Shown piece after piece: positions 53,602 through 61,532 of a DNA stretch of 64,000 nucleotides. Within the stretch, counting starts at the first letter, position 1. Every line of letters begins with the position of its first letter. The notes beneath the pieces are model-generated. The model saw only the letters and a list, made by a program, of their open reading frames with translations. It ran no database searches and was not told the DNA's origin. This DNA comes from Psychrobacillus sp. BL-248-WT-3 (lineage in GTDB: Bacteria; Bacillota; Bacilli; Bacillales_A; Planococcaceae). A program made the position numbers and the translations under genes. The stretch lies in assembly GCF_012843435.1 (NCBI RefSeq), contig NZ_JABAFC010000004.1:62001-126000 (forward strand). The letters run 5' to 3'.

Positions 53602-53612
53602 TCTGCCGATAT
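53587..53612 (+). promoter_or_regulatory. sigma-D (and overlapping sigma-A -10) promoter upstream of yvyF
   Basis: GCCGATAT at 53605-53612 is a perfect sigma-D -10 box, with TTAA 14 nt upstream at 53587-53590 (consensus TAAA). The same bases contain TATAAT (53610-53615), a perfect sigma-A -10 without a good -35. It lies at the end of comFC. Confidence 0.55.
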
Positions 53613-53647
53613 AATACATAACGAGCAGAAATAGTGGAGGTATGGTC

Positions 53648-54055
53648 ATGGGAGAGCTAAAGAATTGTCCGACATGTGGCGAGTTTTTTAACTATACTGG
53701 GTTAAGAGAAGTATGTAATCCTTGTGCAATGAATGAAGAAAAGCAATACGAGATTGTTTATCGATTTCTAAGAAAACGAGAAAATCGTGCAGCTACCGTG
53801 AAACGTATTGTAGAAGCAACCGGAGTGGAAGAGTCACTTTTACATAAATGGGTTCGTAAAGGGAGACTACAGCCAGCGATGTTCCCGAATCTTGGGTATC
53901 CTTGTGACAGCTGTGGTAAATTGACTCAAGTAGGAAAGCTCTGTGGGAAATGCACAGAGGAGCTAAAGTCAGGTTTACGTCAGTTCGATGCAGCAAAAGA
54001 ATTCCGAGACAAAGTAAATAACCAAGAAGCAGTCTATTATAAGGATCAAAAATAA
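53648..54055 (+). CDS. yvyF: flagellar operon protein YvyF
   Basis: The 135-residue protein belongs to the TIGR03826-type YvyF family found between comF and flgM. Two zinc knuckles frame it: CPTCGEFF with CNPCA at the N-terminus and CDSCGKL with CGKC near residue 95. Between them is a MerR/excisionase-like helical segment ending in LHKWVRKGRLQPAMFPNL. B. subtilis YvyF has been linked to flagellar gene control, but its mechanism is not firm. The ATG at 53648 is preferred over 53642, with GGAGG 7 nt upstream. A terminator overlaps its stop codon. Confidence 0.92.
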   Translation: MGELKNCPTCGEFFNYTGLREVCNPCAMNEEKQYEIVYRFLRKRENRAATVKRIVEATGVEESLLHKWVRKGRLQPAMFPNLGYPCDSCGKLTQVGKLCGKCTEELKSGLRQFDAAKEFRDKVNNQEAVYYKDQK

Positions 54056-54081
54056 CTCTCACCTAGTGTGGGAGTTTTTTT
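54054..54081 (+). terminator. terminator after yvyF
   Basis: AACTCTCAC pairs with GTGGGAGTT around CTAGT, followed by seven T. Confidence 0.85.
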
Positions 54082-54166
54082 GTAGTTCTATATGCTTAAA
54101 AAAAGTTTCTGATGCTCTTATAATAAGACTCTTTGCCTATTCCAATCATTTCCTTCAAAAGAACTC

Positions 54167-54193
54167 TAAACACTCGCGAAAATAAACCGAAAT
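54167..54193 (+). promoter_or_regulatory. sigma-D promoter of flgM
   Basis: TAAA at 54167-54170 and ACCGAAAT at 54186-54193 (six of eight sigma-D -10 bases) are 15 bp apart, 38 nt before the flgM start. Confidence 0.6.
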
Positions 54194-54231
54194 AAACAAT
54201 AGACAATTTTATGAACGAAAGGGGAATGTAT

Positions 54232-54495
54232 ATGAAAATCACCAACCATGGTGTTAATCAAATCAATCCATACCAACGTAATCAAATGCAAGTAGGAAAA
54301 ACTCAGCAAACGATGAAGCAGGCCGCTGACCAATTAGAAATCTCATCCGCAGCAAAAAGCATGCAGACGAAATCTCCAGTGGAAGTAGAACAGGCGGAAC
54401 GTGTAGCAGCTATTAAAGCAGATATCGAAGCAGGCACTTACAAAGTGGATGCGAAGCGGCTAGCTACAAATATTTTAAAATATTATCAAATCTAA
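54232..54495 (+). CDS. flgM: anti-sigma factor FlgM
   Basis: The 87-residue protein binds sigma-D until the hook is complete and is then exported or removed. The N-terminus MKITNHGVNQINPYQ and the C-terminal sigma-binding half with DQLEISSAAKSM and VDAKRLATNILKYY are typical. The ATG at 54232 has AAAGGGG 7 nt upstream; the in-frame ATG at 54211 is rejected. It heads the flgM-flgN-flgK-flgL run and has a sigma-D promoter. Confidence 0.93.
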   Translation: MKITNHGVNQINPYQRNQMQVGKTQQTMKQAADQLEISSAAKSMQTKSPVEVEQAERVAAIKADIEAGTYKVDAKRLATNILKYYQI

Positions 54496-54508
54496 AGGAG
54501 ACCCGAGC

Positions 54509-55003
54509 ATGTCCATCGAAAATATTCTGCACTCTCTAACGAACTTAAATATGCTTCACAAAAGTTTATTAGACATTGCATACAAAAAAACAGAAGCAAT
54601 CAAAACGGGGGACATGGACAGTCTTAACAAGCTGCTCAAGGATGAGCAAGCGCACGTAGCCGGTATTTCTCAGCTAGAGCAACAGCGTCAATTAGGGGTA
54701 ACGGATTACCTTCGAGCAAAAGGAATTGCTCCAATCGACAACCCAACTGTAGCCCATGTCTTAGAAAACACCAACACCGAGAAAGAAAAGGAGCAGCTAA
54801 GTGCTGCACGAAACCAGCTTCTTCTCACATTAGGAACACTGAAAGACCAAAACGACCTAAACCAAAAGCTAACATTCCAATCACTACAATTCGTCAATAT
54901 GACGCTAGATATGCTACGACCAAAGCCAGACCAAATAAACTACTCGAAGAACGAAGTAAAAGGCCCTTCCAAGGATAAATCATACTTCGATTCACAAGCT
55001 TAA
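54509..55003 (+). CDS. flgN: flagellar chaperone FlgN
   Basis: The 164-residue all-helical protein is the export chaperone of hook-associated proteins FlgK and FlgL, whose genes follow. It has a coiled-coil body with EQQRQLGVTDYLRAKGI near residue 56 and a C-terminal NMTLDMLRPKPDQINYS, the part that binds cargo in relatives. It equals YvyG of B. subtilis. AAAGGAGAC precedes the ATG. Confidence 0.9.
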   Translation: MSIENILHSLTNLNMLHKSLLDIAYKKTEAIKTGDMDSLNKLLKDEQAHVAGISQLEQQRQLGVTDYLRAKGIAPIDNPTVAHVLENTNTEKEKEQLSAARNQLLLTLGTLKDQNDLNQKLTFQSLQFVNMTLDMLRPKPDQINYSKNEVKGPSKDKSYFDSQA

Positions 55004-55015
55004 GGAGGCTAACCC

Positions 55016-56557
55016 ATGCGCTCCACATTTATGGGACTAGAAGCAAGTAAACGAGGACTGTTCACACAGCAGTCTGCTCTTTATACAACAGGACACAATG
55101 TATCCAACGCTAACACACTTGGCTATTCTCGCCAACGAGTTAACATGGAAGCTACTTTAGGATATCCAGGTACAGGACTAAATGCACCAAAGACACCAGG
55201 TCATATTGGAACGGGTGTACAGGCGCAATCGGTGCAAAGAATCCGTGATACTTTTATTGACCGCCAATATCGACAAGAATCTACTAAGCTCGGTTATTGG
55301 GAATCTAAGTCGAACGCTATATCACAGATGGAGGATATCATGTCAGAGCCATCTGACTTTGGCTTAAATGAGTCTCTAGATCAGTTTTGGAAGTCCCTTC
55401 AGGATGTAAGTACAAACCCTGAAAATGCTAGCTCACGAAAAGTGGCTATCCAAAAAGGTATTGCTGTAGCCGAATCCTTTAACTATTTGAGCAATCAGCT
55501 AACAGATATTCAAGAAAATCTTAAAAATGAGATTCTCGTATCTACAAACGATATAAATTCAATACTGGAACAAATATCTTCTATTAATGAGCAGATTCAA
55601 GCAATTGAACCGAATGGTTACATGCCAAATGATTTATATGATACACGTGACGTCTTAATTGATGAGCTATCCCAGTACTTCCCAATTGACATCTCCTTTG
55701 ATAAATCAGGGGGAAATGCATTATCGATAGCGGAAGGATCCGTTAATATTTCTATTAAGACAGCTAATGGTCCTATAAGTTTAGTGACCGGTAAAGAGTT
55801 TGCTAACCTAACTCCAAACACTGGTACAACTACCCCTATGACGGATACAGAAGGCTACCAGCCGTTTACTAGCTTTACAGTTACTAAAAATGGTAGCGCT
55901 ACAGAGATAGAGTACGGTGATTTAGAAGCAAATAGAGGTAAAATGCTTTCTCTTATTGATTCCTATGGATATGGTGCTGTTGCAGATCAATCAGGATTTT
56001 ACCCAAATATGCTAAAAAATTTAGATGACTTGGCGAAAGCATTTGCAGATGAGTTTAATAAAATCCATGCAGGTGGTCATGCGATGTCTGCAAATACAGG
56101 CGTCCCAAATTTCTTTGAATATACAAATGGTGCTAAAGATATTAAGGTAATCGATGCTTATGAAACCGACTCTTCTTTATTCCGTGCTTCTACTGCTGCA
56201 GGAGAAGAAGGTAACGGGAAAAATGCACAGGCTTTAGCGAATATGAAGTCCAAACCAATCGCTGGTGCGCTTGGTACTGGAGGCTTGAACGGAGCGACTA
56301 TCCAAACCTATTACCAATCGATTATAGGTGAGCTAGGGGTATCTGGTGAACAAGCTATTCGACTTGCAACTAACTCATTGACCATTAAATCTACTGTTGA
56401 AAATAATCGTGCCTCTCAGAGCTCGGTATCCTTAGACGAGGAAATGACTAATATGATTATTTTTCAGCAGGCGTACAACGCGAATGCTCGTATGATAACG
56501 ATTGTAGATGAAACGCTAGACAAAATTATTAACGGCATGGGCCGAGTTGGACTATAA
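55016..56557 (+). CDS. flgK: flagellar hook-associated protein 1
   Basis: FlgK (513 residues) joins the hook to the filament. The N-terminal flagellar rod domain GLEASKRGLFTQQSALYTTG, then NVSNANTLGYSRQRVN, and the C-terminal SLDEEMTNMIIFQQAYNANAR followed by VDETLDKIINGMGRVG are the conserved heptad regions that form the outer helical core. The middle (about 180-420) is the variable domain. AGGAGG precedes the ATG. Confidence 0.96.
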   Translation: MRSTFMGLEASKRGLFTQQSALYTTGHNVSNANTLGYSRQRVNMEATLGYPGTGLNAPKTPGHIGTGVQAQSVQRIRDTFIDRQYRQESTKLGYWESKSNAISQMEDIMSEPSDFGLNESLDQFWKSLQDVSTNPENASSRKVAIQKGIAVAESFNYLSNQLTDIQENLKNEILVSTNDINSILEQISSINEQIQAIEPNGYMPNDLYDTRDVLIDELSQYFPIDISFDKSGGNALSIAEGSVNISIKTANGPISLVTGKEFANLTPNTGTTTPMTDTEGYQPFTSFTVTKNGSATEIEYGDLEANRGKMLSLIDSYGYGAVADQSGFYPNMLKNLDDLAKAFADEFNKIHAGGHAMSANTGVPNFFEYTNGAKDIKVIDAYETDSSLFRASTAAGEEGNGKNAQALANMKSKPIAGALGTGGLNGATIQTYYQSIIGELGVSGEQAIRLATNSLTIKSTVENNRASQSSVSLDEEMTNMIIFQQAYNANARMITIVDETLDKIINGMGRVGL

Positions 56558-56572
56558 TAGGAGGTCAATAAC

Positions 56573-57448
56573 ATGCGCGTAACTCAATCAATGCTATCAA
56601 ATAATATGCTACGTAATCTATCCAGCAGCTATAATAAGATGGGTGATTTACAAAATCAGCTTAACACAGGTAAGAAAATTACAAGACCTTCCCAAGATCC
56701 TGTTGTAGCGATTAAAGGGATTGGCTATAGAACAGATCTAAACAAAGTAGAGCAATACCAACGAAACCTAGGTGAAGTGAACAACTGGTTAGATAGCTCA
56801 GACGATGCTTTGGATCATGTTGGACAAGCGCTTATTCGTGTTCAGGAGCTTGTGACTGATGCAGCGAATGGCTCTAAAACGGCAGAAGACCGCCAAAAAA
56901 TTCAAGTAGAAATAACACAAATACGTAAACAAATTCAAGACTTAGGAAATACAAAGGTTGGAGATAAGTACCTTTTTACAGGTACAAACACATTATCTCC
57001 TTTACACGATGGTACTAATTTTACAGCCACACCTGGGTTAAACAAGGATGTTAAAATTGAAGTATATGATGGTGTAGAAATAAAAGTAAATACGAATGGT
57101 ATTGACTTATTTCGTGGAATTGATGAAATGATCGGTAAGATTGAAACGTCATTAGGTGACGGCAGTTCTGAAACGGTAATCAGTGGTTATTTAACAGACA
57201 TCAATACACAACAAAATAGTGTACTAGAAAAAAGAGCTGACATTGGTGCTCGCCAAAACCGAGTTGAGATGATGGAAAACCGTTTATCTTCTCAGGAAAT
57301 AATAGTTTCCAAGCAACTATCTAACAATGAGGATATTGATTATGAAAAGGTAATCACAGAAATGATTACGCAGGAATCCATTCATAATGCAGCTCTTTCA
57401 GTTGGTGCCAGAATTATTCAACCAAGTTTGGTAGATTTCTTAAGGTAA
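56573..57448 (+). CDS. flgL: flagellar hook-associated protein 3
   Basis: FlgL (291 residues) is the second hook-filament junction protein. N-terminal MRVTQSMLSNNMLRNLSSSY and KITRPSQDPVVAIKG, with GDKYLFTGTN in the middle and a coiled C-terminus (NRVEMMENRLSSQEI, IIQPSLVDFLR), match the flagellin-like FlgL fold. AGGAGG is 10 nt before the ATG. A hairpin separates it from yviE. Confidence 0.95.
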   Translation: MRVTQSMLSNNMLRNLSSSYNKMGDLQNQLNTGKKITRPSQDPVVAIKGIGYRTDLNKVEQYQRNLGEVNNWLDSSDDALDHVGQALIRVQELVTDAANGSKTAEDRQKIQVEITQIRKQIQDLGNTKVGDKYLFTGTNTLSPLHDGTNFTATPGLNKDVKIEVYDGVEIKVNTNGIDLFRGIDEMIGKIETSLGDGSSETVISGYLTDINTQQNSVLEKRADIGARQNRVEMMENRLSSQEIIVSKQLSNNEDIDYEKVITEMITQESIHNAALSVGARIIQPSLVDFLR

Positions 57449-57454
57449 TGAATA

Positions 57455-57490
57455 CAAGCGTATGGACAACTATGTTCATACGCTTTCTTT
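57455..57490 (+). terminator. weak intra-operon hairpin after flgL
   Basis: AAGCGTATG pairs with CATACGCTT with inner ACA/TGT, followed by TCTTTAAAGG. The T-run is poor, so it probably attenuates rather than stops transcription into yviE. Confidence 0.5.
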
Positions 57491-57504
57491 AAAGGAGACT
57501 TCAA

Positions 57505-58059
57505 ATGGAATTCCCTAAAATTCAAATTCAAACTACTAGAGCGATTCTAGGTTTAAATATAGAAAAGCCGAAGCAGTACATTGAACAGCCAAAGGCTGAA
57601 TTGCAAATTCAACAGCCAGCAGCTATTTTGTCCATTGAGACGACAAAGGGCCAATTACAAATAGACTCTTCACAGGCTAGAAGAGATTTAGGCTTGATTG
57701 GTCCTCTTGAATCTACTAGAAATTATGCTGAAAAAGGTAAGCAGGCTGTTTTGGACGGGATTGCAAGACGCGCAAGTCAAGGTCAGCAGTTAAAAAGTAT
57801 AGATAAAGGTGGAAACGCCCTAGCATCTATTATTGCTCAAAATACAAACGTGGAGAAGAAGCCACTAGGCATTAAATTTGTCCCAAGCGTAAACTCAGTC
57901 AAAACTAGTTATACAGCTGCAAGTGTGGACATTAACTTTGAAACTAATAAACCTAAAATTGATGCTACAATTAATAAGCCAATCCACGACTATCAGCCAG
58001 GTAAGGTTATGGGAGAAATGCTACAAAATCCAACTATTAAAATTGATGTACAAATGTAA
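57505..58059 (+). CDS. yviE: YviE (DUF6470) family protein
   Basis: The 184-residue protein has the repeated beta-type pattern IQIQTTRAILGLNIEKP, AELQIQQPAAILSI, QARRDLGL and a final VMGEMLQNPTIKID. It sits between flgL and fliW as in B. subtilis. Its role is unknown; genomic constancy suggests a flagellar link. There are no membrane or export signals. AAAGGAGACT precedes the ATG. Confidence 0.9.
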   Translation: MEFPKIQIQTTRAILGLNIEKPKQYIEQPKAELQIQQPAAILSIETTKGQLQIDSSQARRDLGLIGPLESTRNYAEKGKQAVLDGIARRASQGQQLKSIDKGGNALASIIAQNTNVEKKPLGIKFVPSVNSVKTSYTAASVDINFETNKPKIDATINKPIHDYQPGKVMGEMLQNPTIKIDVQM

Positions 58060-58081
58060 GAAAAAGTGAGGAGTTTTATTA

Positions 58082-58519
58082 ATGAAAATTAAAACCGCTT
58101 ATTTAGGGGAAGTAGAAATAGAAAAAGCCGATATTATTGGCTTTGAGTATGGGATTCCTGGATTTGAAGAGGAAAAAGAATTTGTTCTTTTACCTATAGA
58201 GGGGAATATTACGTTTCATGCATTACAATCCGTTCATACGGAAGCTTTAGCTTTCATAGTGACAAATCCGTATACGATAGTAGAAAATTATAGCTTTGAT
58301 TTGGAGGAATCGATGGTTAAGGCACTTCAAATTAAAGAAGAACAAGAGGTAGCAGTGTTTACAATCGTTTCCTTGAAGGAAACAATCGCGAGTTCGACAA
58401 TTAACTTGAAAGCTCCAATCGTTTTAAATACAACAAATAAAAAAGCAAAGCAAGTGATCTTAAACAACGAGGAATATTCTATTCGCCACGTCATCTCGGC
58501 AGAAAGTTTAAAGGGGTGA
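58082..58519 (+). CDS. fliW: flagellar assembly factor FliW
   Basis: The 145-residue beta-barrel protein antagonises CsrA and binds flagellin, so that free Hag in the cytosol releases CsrA. The family marks IIGFEYGIPGFEEEKEFVLL near residue 19 and FIVTNPYTIVENYSF near 61 are clear. It is followed 4 nt later by csrA, and the two flagellin genes come next, a complete partner-switch module. Confidence 0.95.
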   Translation: MKIKTAYLGEVEIEKADIIGFEYGIPGFEEEKEFVLLPIEGNITFHALQSVHTEALAFIVTNPYTIVENYSFDLEESMVKALQIKEEQEVAVFTIVSLKETIASSTINLKAPIVLNTTNKKAKQVILNNEEYSIRHVISAESLKG

Positions 58520-58523
58520 ACCC

Positions 58524-58733
58524 ATGCTAATACTTTCAAGAAAAGTCGGAGAAACCATTTGGATCGGTGAAGATGTAGAAATAGTCATCACAGAAGTAAA
58601 AGGAGATCAAGTGAAGGTTGGAATTAAAGCTCCTAGAAGCATAGATGTAGTTAGGGGAGAGCTAAGAAAAGACGTCTCTGAATCTAATACCGAAGCTGTA
58701 TTAAAAAATATAGACATACTAAAAAATTCCTAA
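58524..58733 (+). CDS. csrA: carbon storage regulator CsrA
   Basis: The 69-residue RNA-binding dimer represses flagellin translation by covering GGA motifs in the hag leader. MLILSRKVGETIWIG and VKVGIKAPRSIDVVRGEL are the RNA-binding strands. Arginine 44 (in VVRGEL) is kept, but the usual VHREE has become VVRGE, losing the His and first Glu. The ATG at 58524 is 4 nt behind fliW's stop. The stop codon lies in the terminator stem. Confidence 0.95.
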   Translation: MLILSRKVGETIWIGEDVEIVITEVKGDQVKVGIKAPRSIDVVRGELRKDVSESNTEAVLKNIDILKNS

Positions 58734-58759
58734 GAAAAAATTTCTTAGGAATTTTTTTA
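58727..58759 (+). terminator. terminator of csrA
   Basis: TTCCTAAGAAA pairs with TTTCTTAGGAA, followed by seven T. Confidence 0.93.
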
Positions 58760-58768
58760 CTAAATCTA

Positions 58769-58795
58769 TTAACATTGGAAAATAACTTCCGATAC
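58769..58795 (+). promoter_or_regulatory. sigma-D promoter of the first flagellin gene
   Basis: TTAA at 58769-58772 and TCCGATAC at 58788-58795 (six of eight sigma-D -10 bases) are 15 bp apart. This gives a leader of about 100 nt. Confidence 0.55.
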
Positions 58796-58862
58796 ATTAA
58801 TTGTAAACAAGGAAGCAGAGTGCCGGCCCTACTTCCAAGTTACATAATCTATTGATAATTGC

Positions 58863-58899
58863 CTACAGGGACGTAGAGCACAATTATTCCAGGGAGGAA
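58863..58899 (+). promoter_or_regulatory. two CsrA-type binding sites in the first flagellin leader
   Basis: Site 1: CTACAGGGACGTAG at 58863-58876 places AGGGAC in a loop closed by CTAC/GTAG, 10 of 12 bases of the CsrA consensus. Site 2: TTCCAGGGAGGAA at 58887-58899 puts the Shine-Dalgarno GGA in a loop closed by TTCC/GGAA. This is the layout known for B. subtilis hag, where CsrA blocks ribosome entry. Confidence 0.7.
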
Positions 58900-58906
58900 A
58901 ATTAAA

Positions 58907-59755
58907 ATGAGAATCAATCACAACATCGCAGCGCTTAACACACATCGTCAACTAGGAGCAAACAACACACAAGCTTCTAAAAACCTAGAAAAATTATCTT
59001 CTGGACTTCGTATTAATCGTGCAGGTGACGATGCAGCGGGTCTTTCTATTTCAGAAAAAATGCGTGGTCAAATCCGAGGTTTAGACCAAGCTTCTAAGAA
59101 CTCTCAAGATGGCATCTCATTAATTCAAACTGCAGAGGGTGCTTTAAATGAAACCCACTCTATTCTACAACGCCAACGTGAACTAGTTGTTCAGGCTGGT
59201 AATGGTGGTACATTAGCAAATGAAGATCTTCAAGCTATTAAAGATGAAATTGCTGAATTGAACACTGAATTAACTGGAATTTCAACACGTACAGAATTTA
59301 ATGGTAAAAAATTATTAGATGGTACATTTGCTCAAGACTTTCAAATTGGTGCTAATAAATCACAAACACTAAATTTGACAATTACAGGAGCTGCAGTAGC
59401 TGAAGGAGAAACAGCTAAAGGATTCAGTGCAGCTGATTTAGGAGTAAGTGCTATTGCCCCAACTGGTACTAGTGCTCAATTTGACATTGATATCGAGCTT
59501 GTAGACACAGCAATCAAAACAGTTTCTGCTGCTCGATCTAAACTTGGCGCAAATCAAAATCGTTTAGAGCATACTATTAATAACTTGAACAACGCTTCTG
59601 AGAACCTAACAGCTGCGGAATCTCGTATCCGTGACGTTGATATGGCGAAAGAGATGATGGAGTTCACTAAGAACAATATCTTAACTCAAGCTGCACAATC
59701 TATGTTGGCACAAGCTAACCAACAACCTCAAGGAGTTCTTCAACTTCTTCGTTAA
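58907..59755 (+). CDS. hag: flagellin 1
   Basis: The 282-residue flagellin keeps conserved D0/D1 ends (MRINHNIAALNTHRQL, LRINRAGDDAAGLSISEKM at the front; NRLEHTINNLNNASENL and AKEMMEFTKNNILTQAAQ, ending VLQLLR) and has only a short central part (about residues 140-200), so it lacks a large outer domain. One change stands out: ILQRQRELVVQ in place of the common ILQRMRELVVQ. It has its own sigma-D promoter and CsrA sites. Filament subunits are exported through the type III flagellar system. Confidence 0.96.
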   Translation: MRINHNIAALNTHRQLGANNTQASKNLEKLSSGLRINRAGDDAAGLSISEKMRGQIRGLDQASKNSQDGISLIQTAEGALNETHSILQRQRELVVQAGNGGTLANEDLQAIKDEIAELNTELTGISTRTEFNGKKLLDGTFAQDFQIGANKSQTLNLTITGAAVAEGETAKGFSAADLGVSAIAPTGTSAQFDIDIELVDTAIKTVSAARSKLGANQNRLEHTINNLNNASENLTAAESRIRDVDMAKEMMEFTKNNILTQAAQSMLAQANQQPQGVLQLLR

Positions 59756-59781
59756 TTTTCATTTAAATTAATATTTTAATT

Positions 59782-59813
59782 GCGATCGATATTTATATCG
59801 GTCGCTTTTTTTT
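59782..59813 (+). terminator. terminator of flagellin 1
   Basis: GCGATCGATA pairs with TATCGGTCGC, followed by eight T. Confidence 0.9.
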
Positions 59814-60113
59814 ATTGTTTATACTTTTTGATAAAAATATCAAATATTTATTGAGTTAATATGCTCATATGCTAAAATAAATATTTTAATAATTTTTAAT
59901 TACTATAAATCAATAATACATTAAATCAATAATAGAATCAAATAAAAATATTATTAAATTAATAAAATAGAATAAAATGCTCAAATTTACTCTCTTTTTA
60001 GAAATTATTTATTTTACTATTTATAGGAAATAAATGATATTTAAAATAATAAAATGTTTTTTATTGCAAAAAAGTATTAAAGATTATTAATGTAATGACG
60101 ATATTAGTATTGT
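59814..60113. other. extremely AT-rich gap between the flagellin genes
   Basis: About 300 bp with very little G or C, made of A- and T-tracts and short repeats such as AATCAATAAT. There is no frame above about 30 codons. It may be a curved or UP-element-like region for the flagellin 2 promoter, but this is only suggested by base composition. Confidence 0.5.
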
Positions 60114-60141
60114 TCAAGGTTATTTGAAGTTCGGCCGATTT
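60114..60141 (+). promoter_or_regulatory. sigma-D promoter of the second flagellin gene
   Basis: GCCGATTT at 60134-60141 matches seven of eight sigma-D -10 bases; TCAA at 60114-60117 is a weak -35, spaced 16 bp away. Confidence 0.55.
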
Positions 60142-60167
60142 AAATAACTATGAAACAATAGACATAT

Positions 60168-60189
60168 AGATCCGCATGGAAGTGGATCT
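60168..60189 (+). promoter_or_regulatory. hairpin with GGA loop in the flagellin 2 leader, possible CsrA site
   Basis: AGATCC pairs with GGATCT and exposes GCATGGAAGT. The GGA in the loop and the nearby Shine-Dalgarno CAAGGAGGAA give two GGA motifs, a weaker version of the flagellin 1 leader. Confidence 0.45.
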
Positions 60190-60212
60190 CACAACTCAAG
60201 GAGGAAATTATA

Positions 60213-61031
60213 ATGAGAATTAATCACAATATCGCAGCTATCAACACACATCGTCAATTATCTTTTAACAATGCTAACGCTTCTAAAAACTTGGAAAAGT
60301 TATCTTCAGGTTTAAAAATTAACCGTGCTGGAGACGACGCAGCTGGACTAGCTATTTCTGAAAAAATGCGTGGACAAATCCGTGGTCTTGATATGGCTTC
60401 TAAAAACTCACAAGATGCTATTTCTTTAATCCAAACTGCTGAAGGCGCATTGAATGAAACTCATTCAATCCTTCAACGTATGCGTGAATTAGTCGTTCAA
60501 GGTGGTAACGGAGGAACTCTTCAACCTGAAGATTCAGCTGCTATCAACGCAGAAATTACACAACTTAACGCTGAGTTAGATGGAATTTCTTCACGTACAG
60601 AATTTAACGGTAAGAAACTTCTTGACGGAAATTTAACAGCTAATATGCAAATTGGTGCTAATGCTGGACAACAATTAGAAATTGCTGTTGGAACAGCTAT
60701 GAGTTCAACTGGTTTAGCAGTTGACGGTATCGCTCCTGATGGAACTTCTGCTAAATTTGATACTGATATTGCTGCTATTGATGCTGCAATTAATACTGTA
60801 TCAACTACTCGTTCTGCTCTTGGTGCAAACCAAAATCGTTTAGAGCATACTATTAACAACCTTGGAGCTGCATCTGAGAACTTAACTGCTGCAGAATCAC
60901 GTATCCGTGACGTTGACATGGCTAAAGAAATGATGGAGTTCACAAAGAACAACATCCTTACTCAAGCAGCTCAATCTATGCTTGCGCAAGCTAACCAACA
61001 GCCACAGGGCGTTCTTCAATTATTACGTTAA
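60213..61031 (+). CDS. flagellin 2
   Basis: The 272-residue flagellin is a close paralogue of the one 458 bp upstream, with near-identical ends (MRINHNIAAINTHRQL, and RIRDVDMAKEMMEFTKNN to VLQLLR) and a different short centre (about 145-185). It keeps the common ILQRMRELVVQGG. Codon use is typical. AAGGAGGAAA precedes the ATG. It may be the main filament protein or a minor variant; the stronger sigma-D -10 box suggests substantial expression. Confidence 0.96.
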   Translation: MRINHNIAAINTHRQLSFNNANASKNLEKLSSGLKINRAGDDAAGLAISEKMRGQIRGLDMASKNSQDAISLIQTAEGALNETHSILQRMRELVVQGGNGGTLQPEDSAAINAEITQLNAELDGISSRTEFNGKKLLDGNLTANMQIGANAGQQLEIAVGTAMSSTGLAVDGIAPDGTSAKFDTDIAAIDAAINTVSTTRSALGANQNRLEHTINNLGAASENLTAAESRIRDVDMAKEMMEFTKNNILTQAAQSMLAQANQQPQGVLQLLR

Positions 61032-61045
61032 TCTTTTTAAAACTT

Positions 61046-61076
61046 ACGCGTCCGATTTATTCGGGCGCGTTTTTTC
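61046..61076 (+). terminator. terminator of flagellin 2
   Basis: ACGCGTCCGA pairs with TCGGGCGCGT, followed by TTTTTT. Confidence 0.88.
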
Positions 61077-61090
61077 GTATAGATTTCTAT

Positions 61091-61116
61091 TAAATATAGA
61101 CGGATATAGCCGATAT
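61091..61116 (+). promoter_or_regulatory. sigma-D promoter of flaG-fliDST
   Basis: TAAA at 61091-61094 and a perfect GCCGATAT at 61109-61116 are 14 bp apart. This is the best sigma-D match in the window. Confidence 0.85.
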
Positions 61117-61155
61117 AACTGTTAAAGCTAATAAATATAAGGAGGCAAGATCCGC

Positions 61156-61518
61156 ATGGTAAATCACATTTCTGATTCTGCTATGAGTTTATCTAAGAAT
61201 GTTATCGCTAAAATAACTGGAGCAGAGAAGCAAATAGATGTTACACCAAATAAAACTATTGAAGCTTCACTAGAGGGCGAACAACTAAATTTACCTTCTG
61301 AAAAAGCAAAAAAGATGACAGATAGCATGAATAAGTTTTTAGAAACAACTTCTACTGAGCTTCGCTTTAAGTTTCATGAAGAACTAAATACTTATTATGT
61401 AACATTGATCGATGCAAATACAGAGGAAATTGTACGTGAAATTCCATCTAAAAAATTGATGGATATGTATGCAGCTATGCGAGATTTTGTCGGATTTTTT
61501 GTTGACGAAAAAATATAA
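61156..61518 (+). CDS. flaG: FlaG family protein (YvyC)
   Basis: The 120-residue protein has the FlaG C-terminal domain (about 50-118): ELRFKFHEELNTYYVTLIDANTEEIVREIPSKK is the core beta region. FlaG affects filament length or assembly in several bacteria and is usually found before fliD, as here. GGAGG precedes the ATG by 10 nt. It starts the flaG-fliD-fliS-fliT operon. Confidence 0.92.
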   Translation: MVNHISDSAMSLSKNVIAKITGAEKQIDVTPNKTIEASLEGEQLNLPSEKAKKMTDSMNKFLETTSTELRFKFHEELNTYYVTLIDANTEEIVREIPSKKLMDMYAAMRDFVGFFVDEKI

Positions 61519-61532
61519 GGGATGGTGATTTC

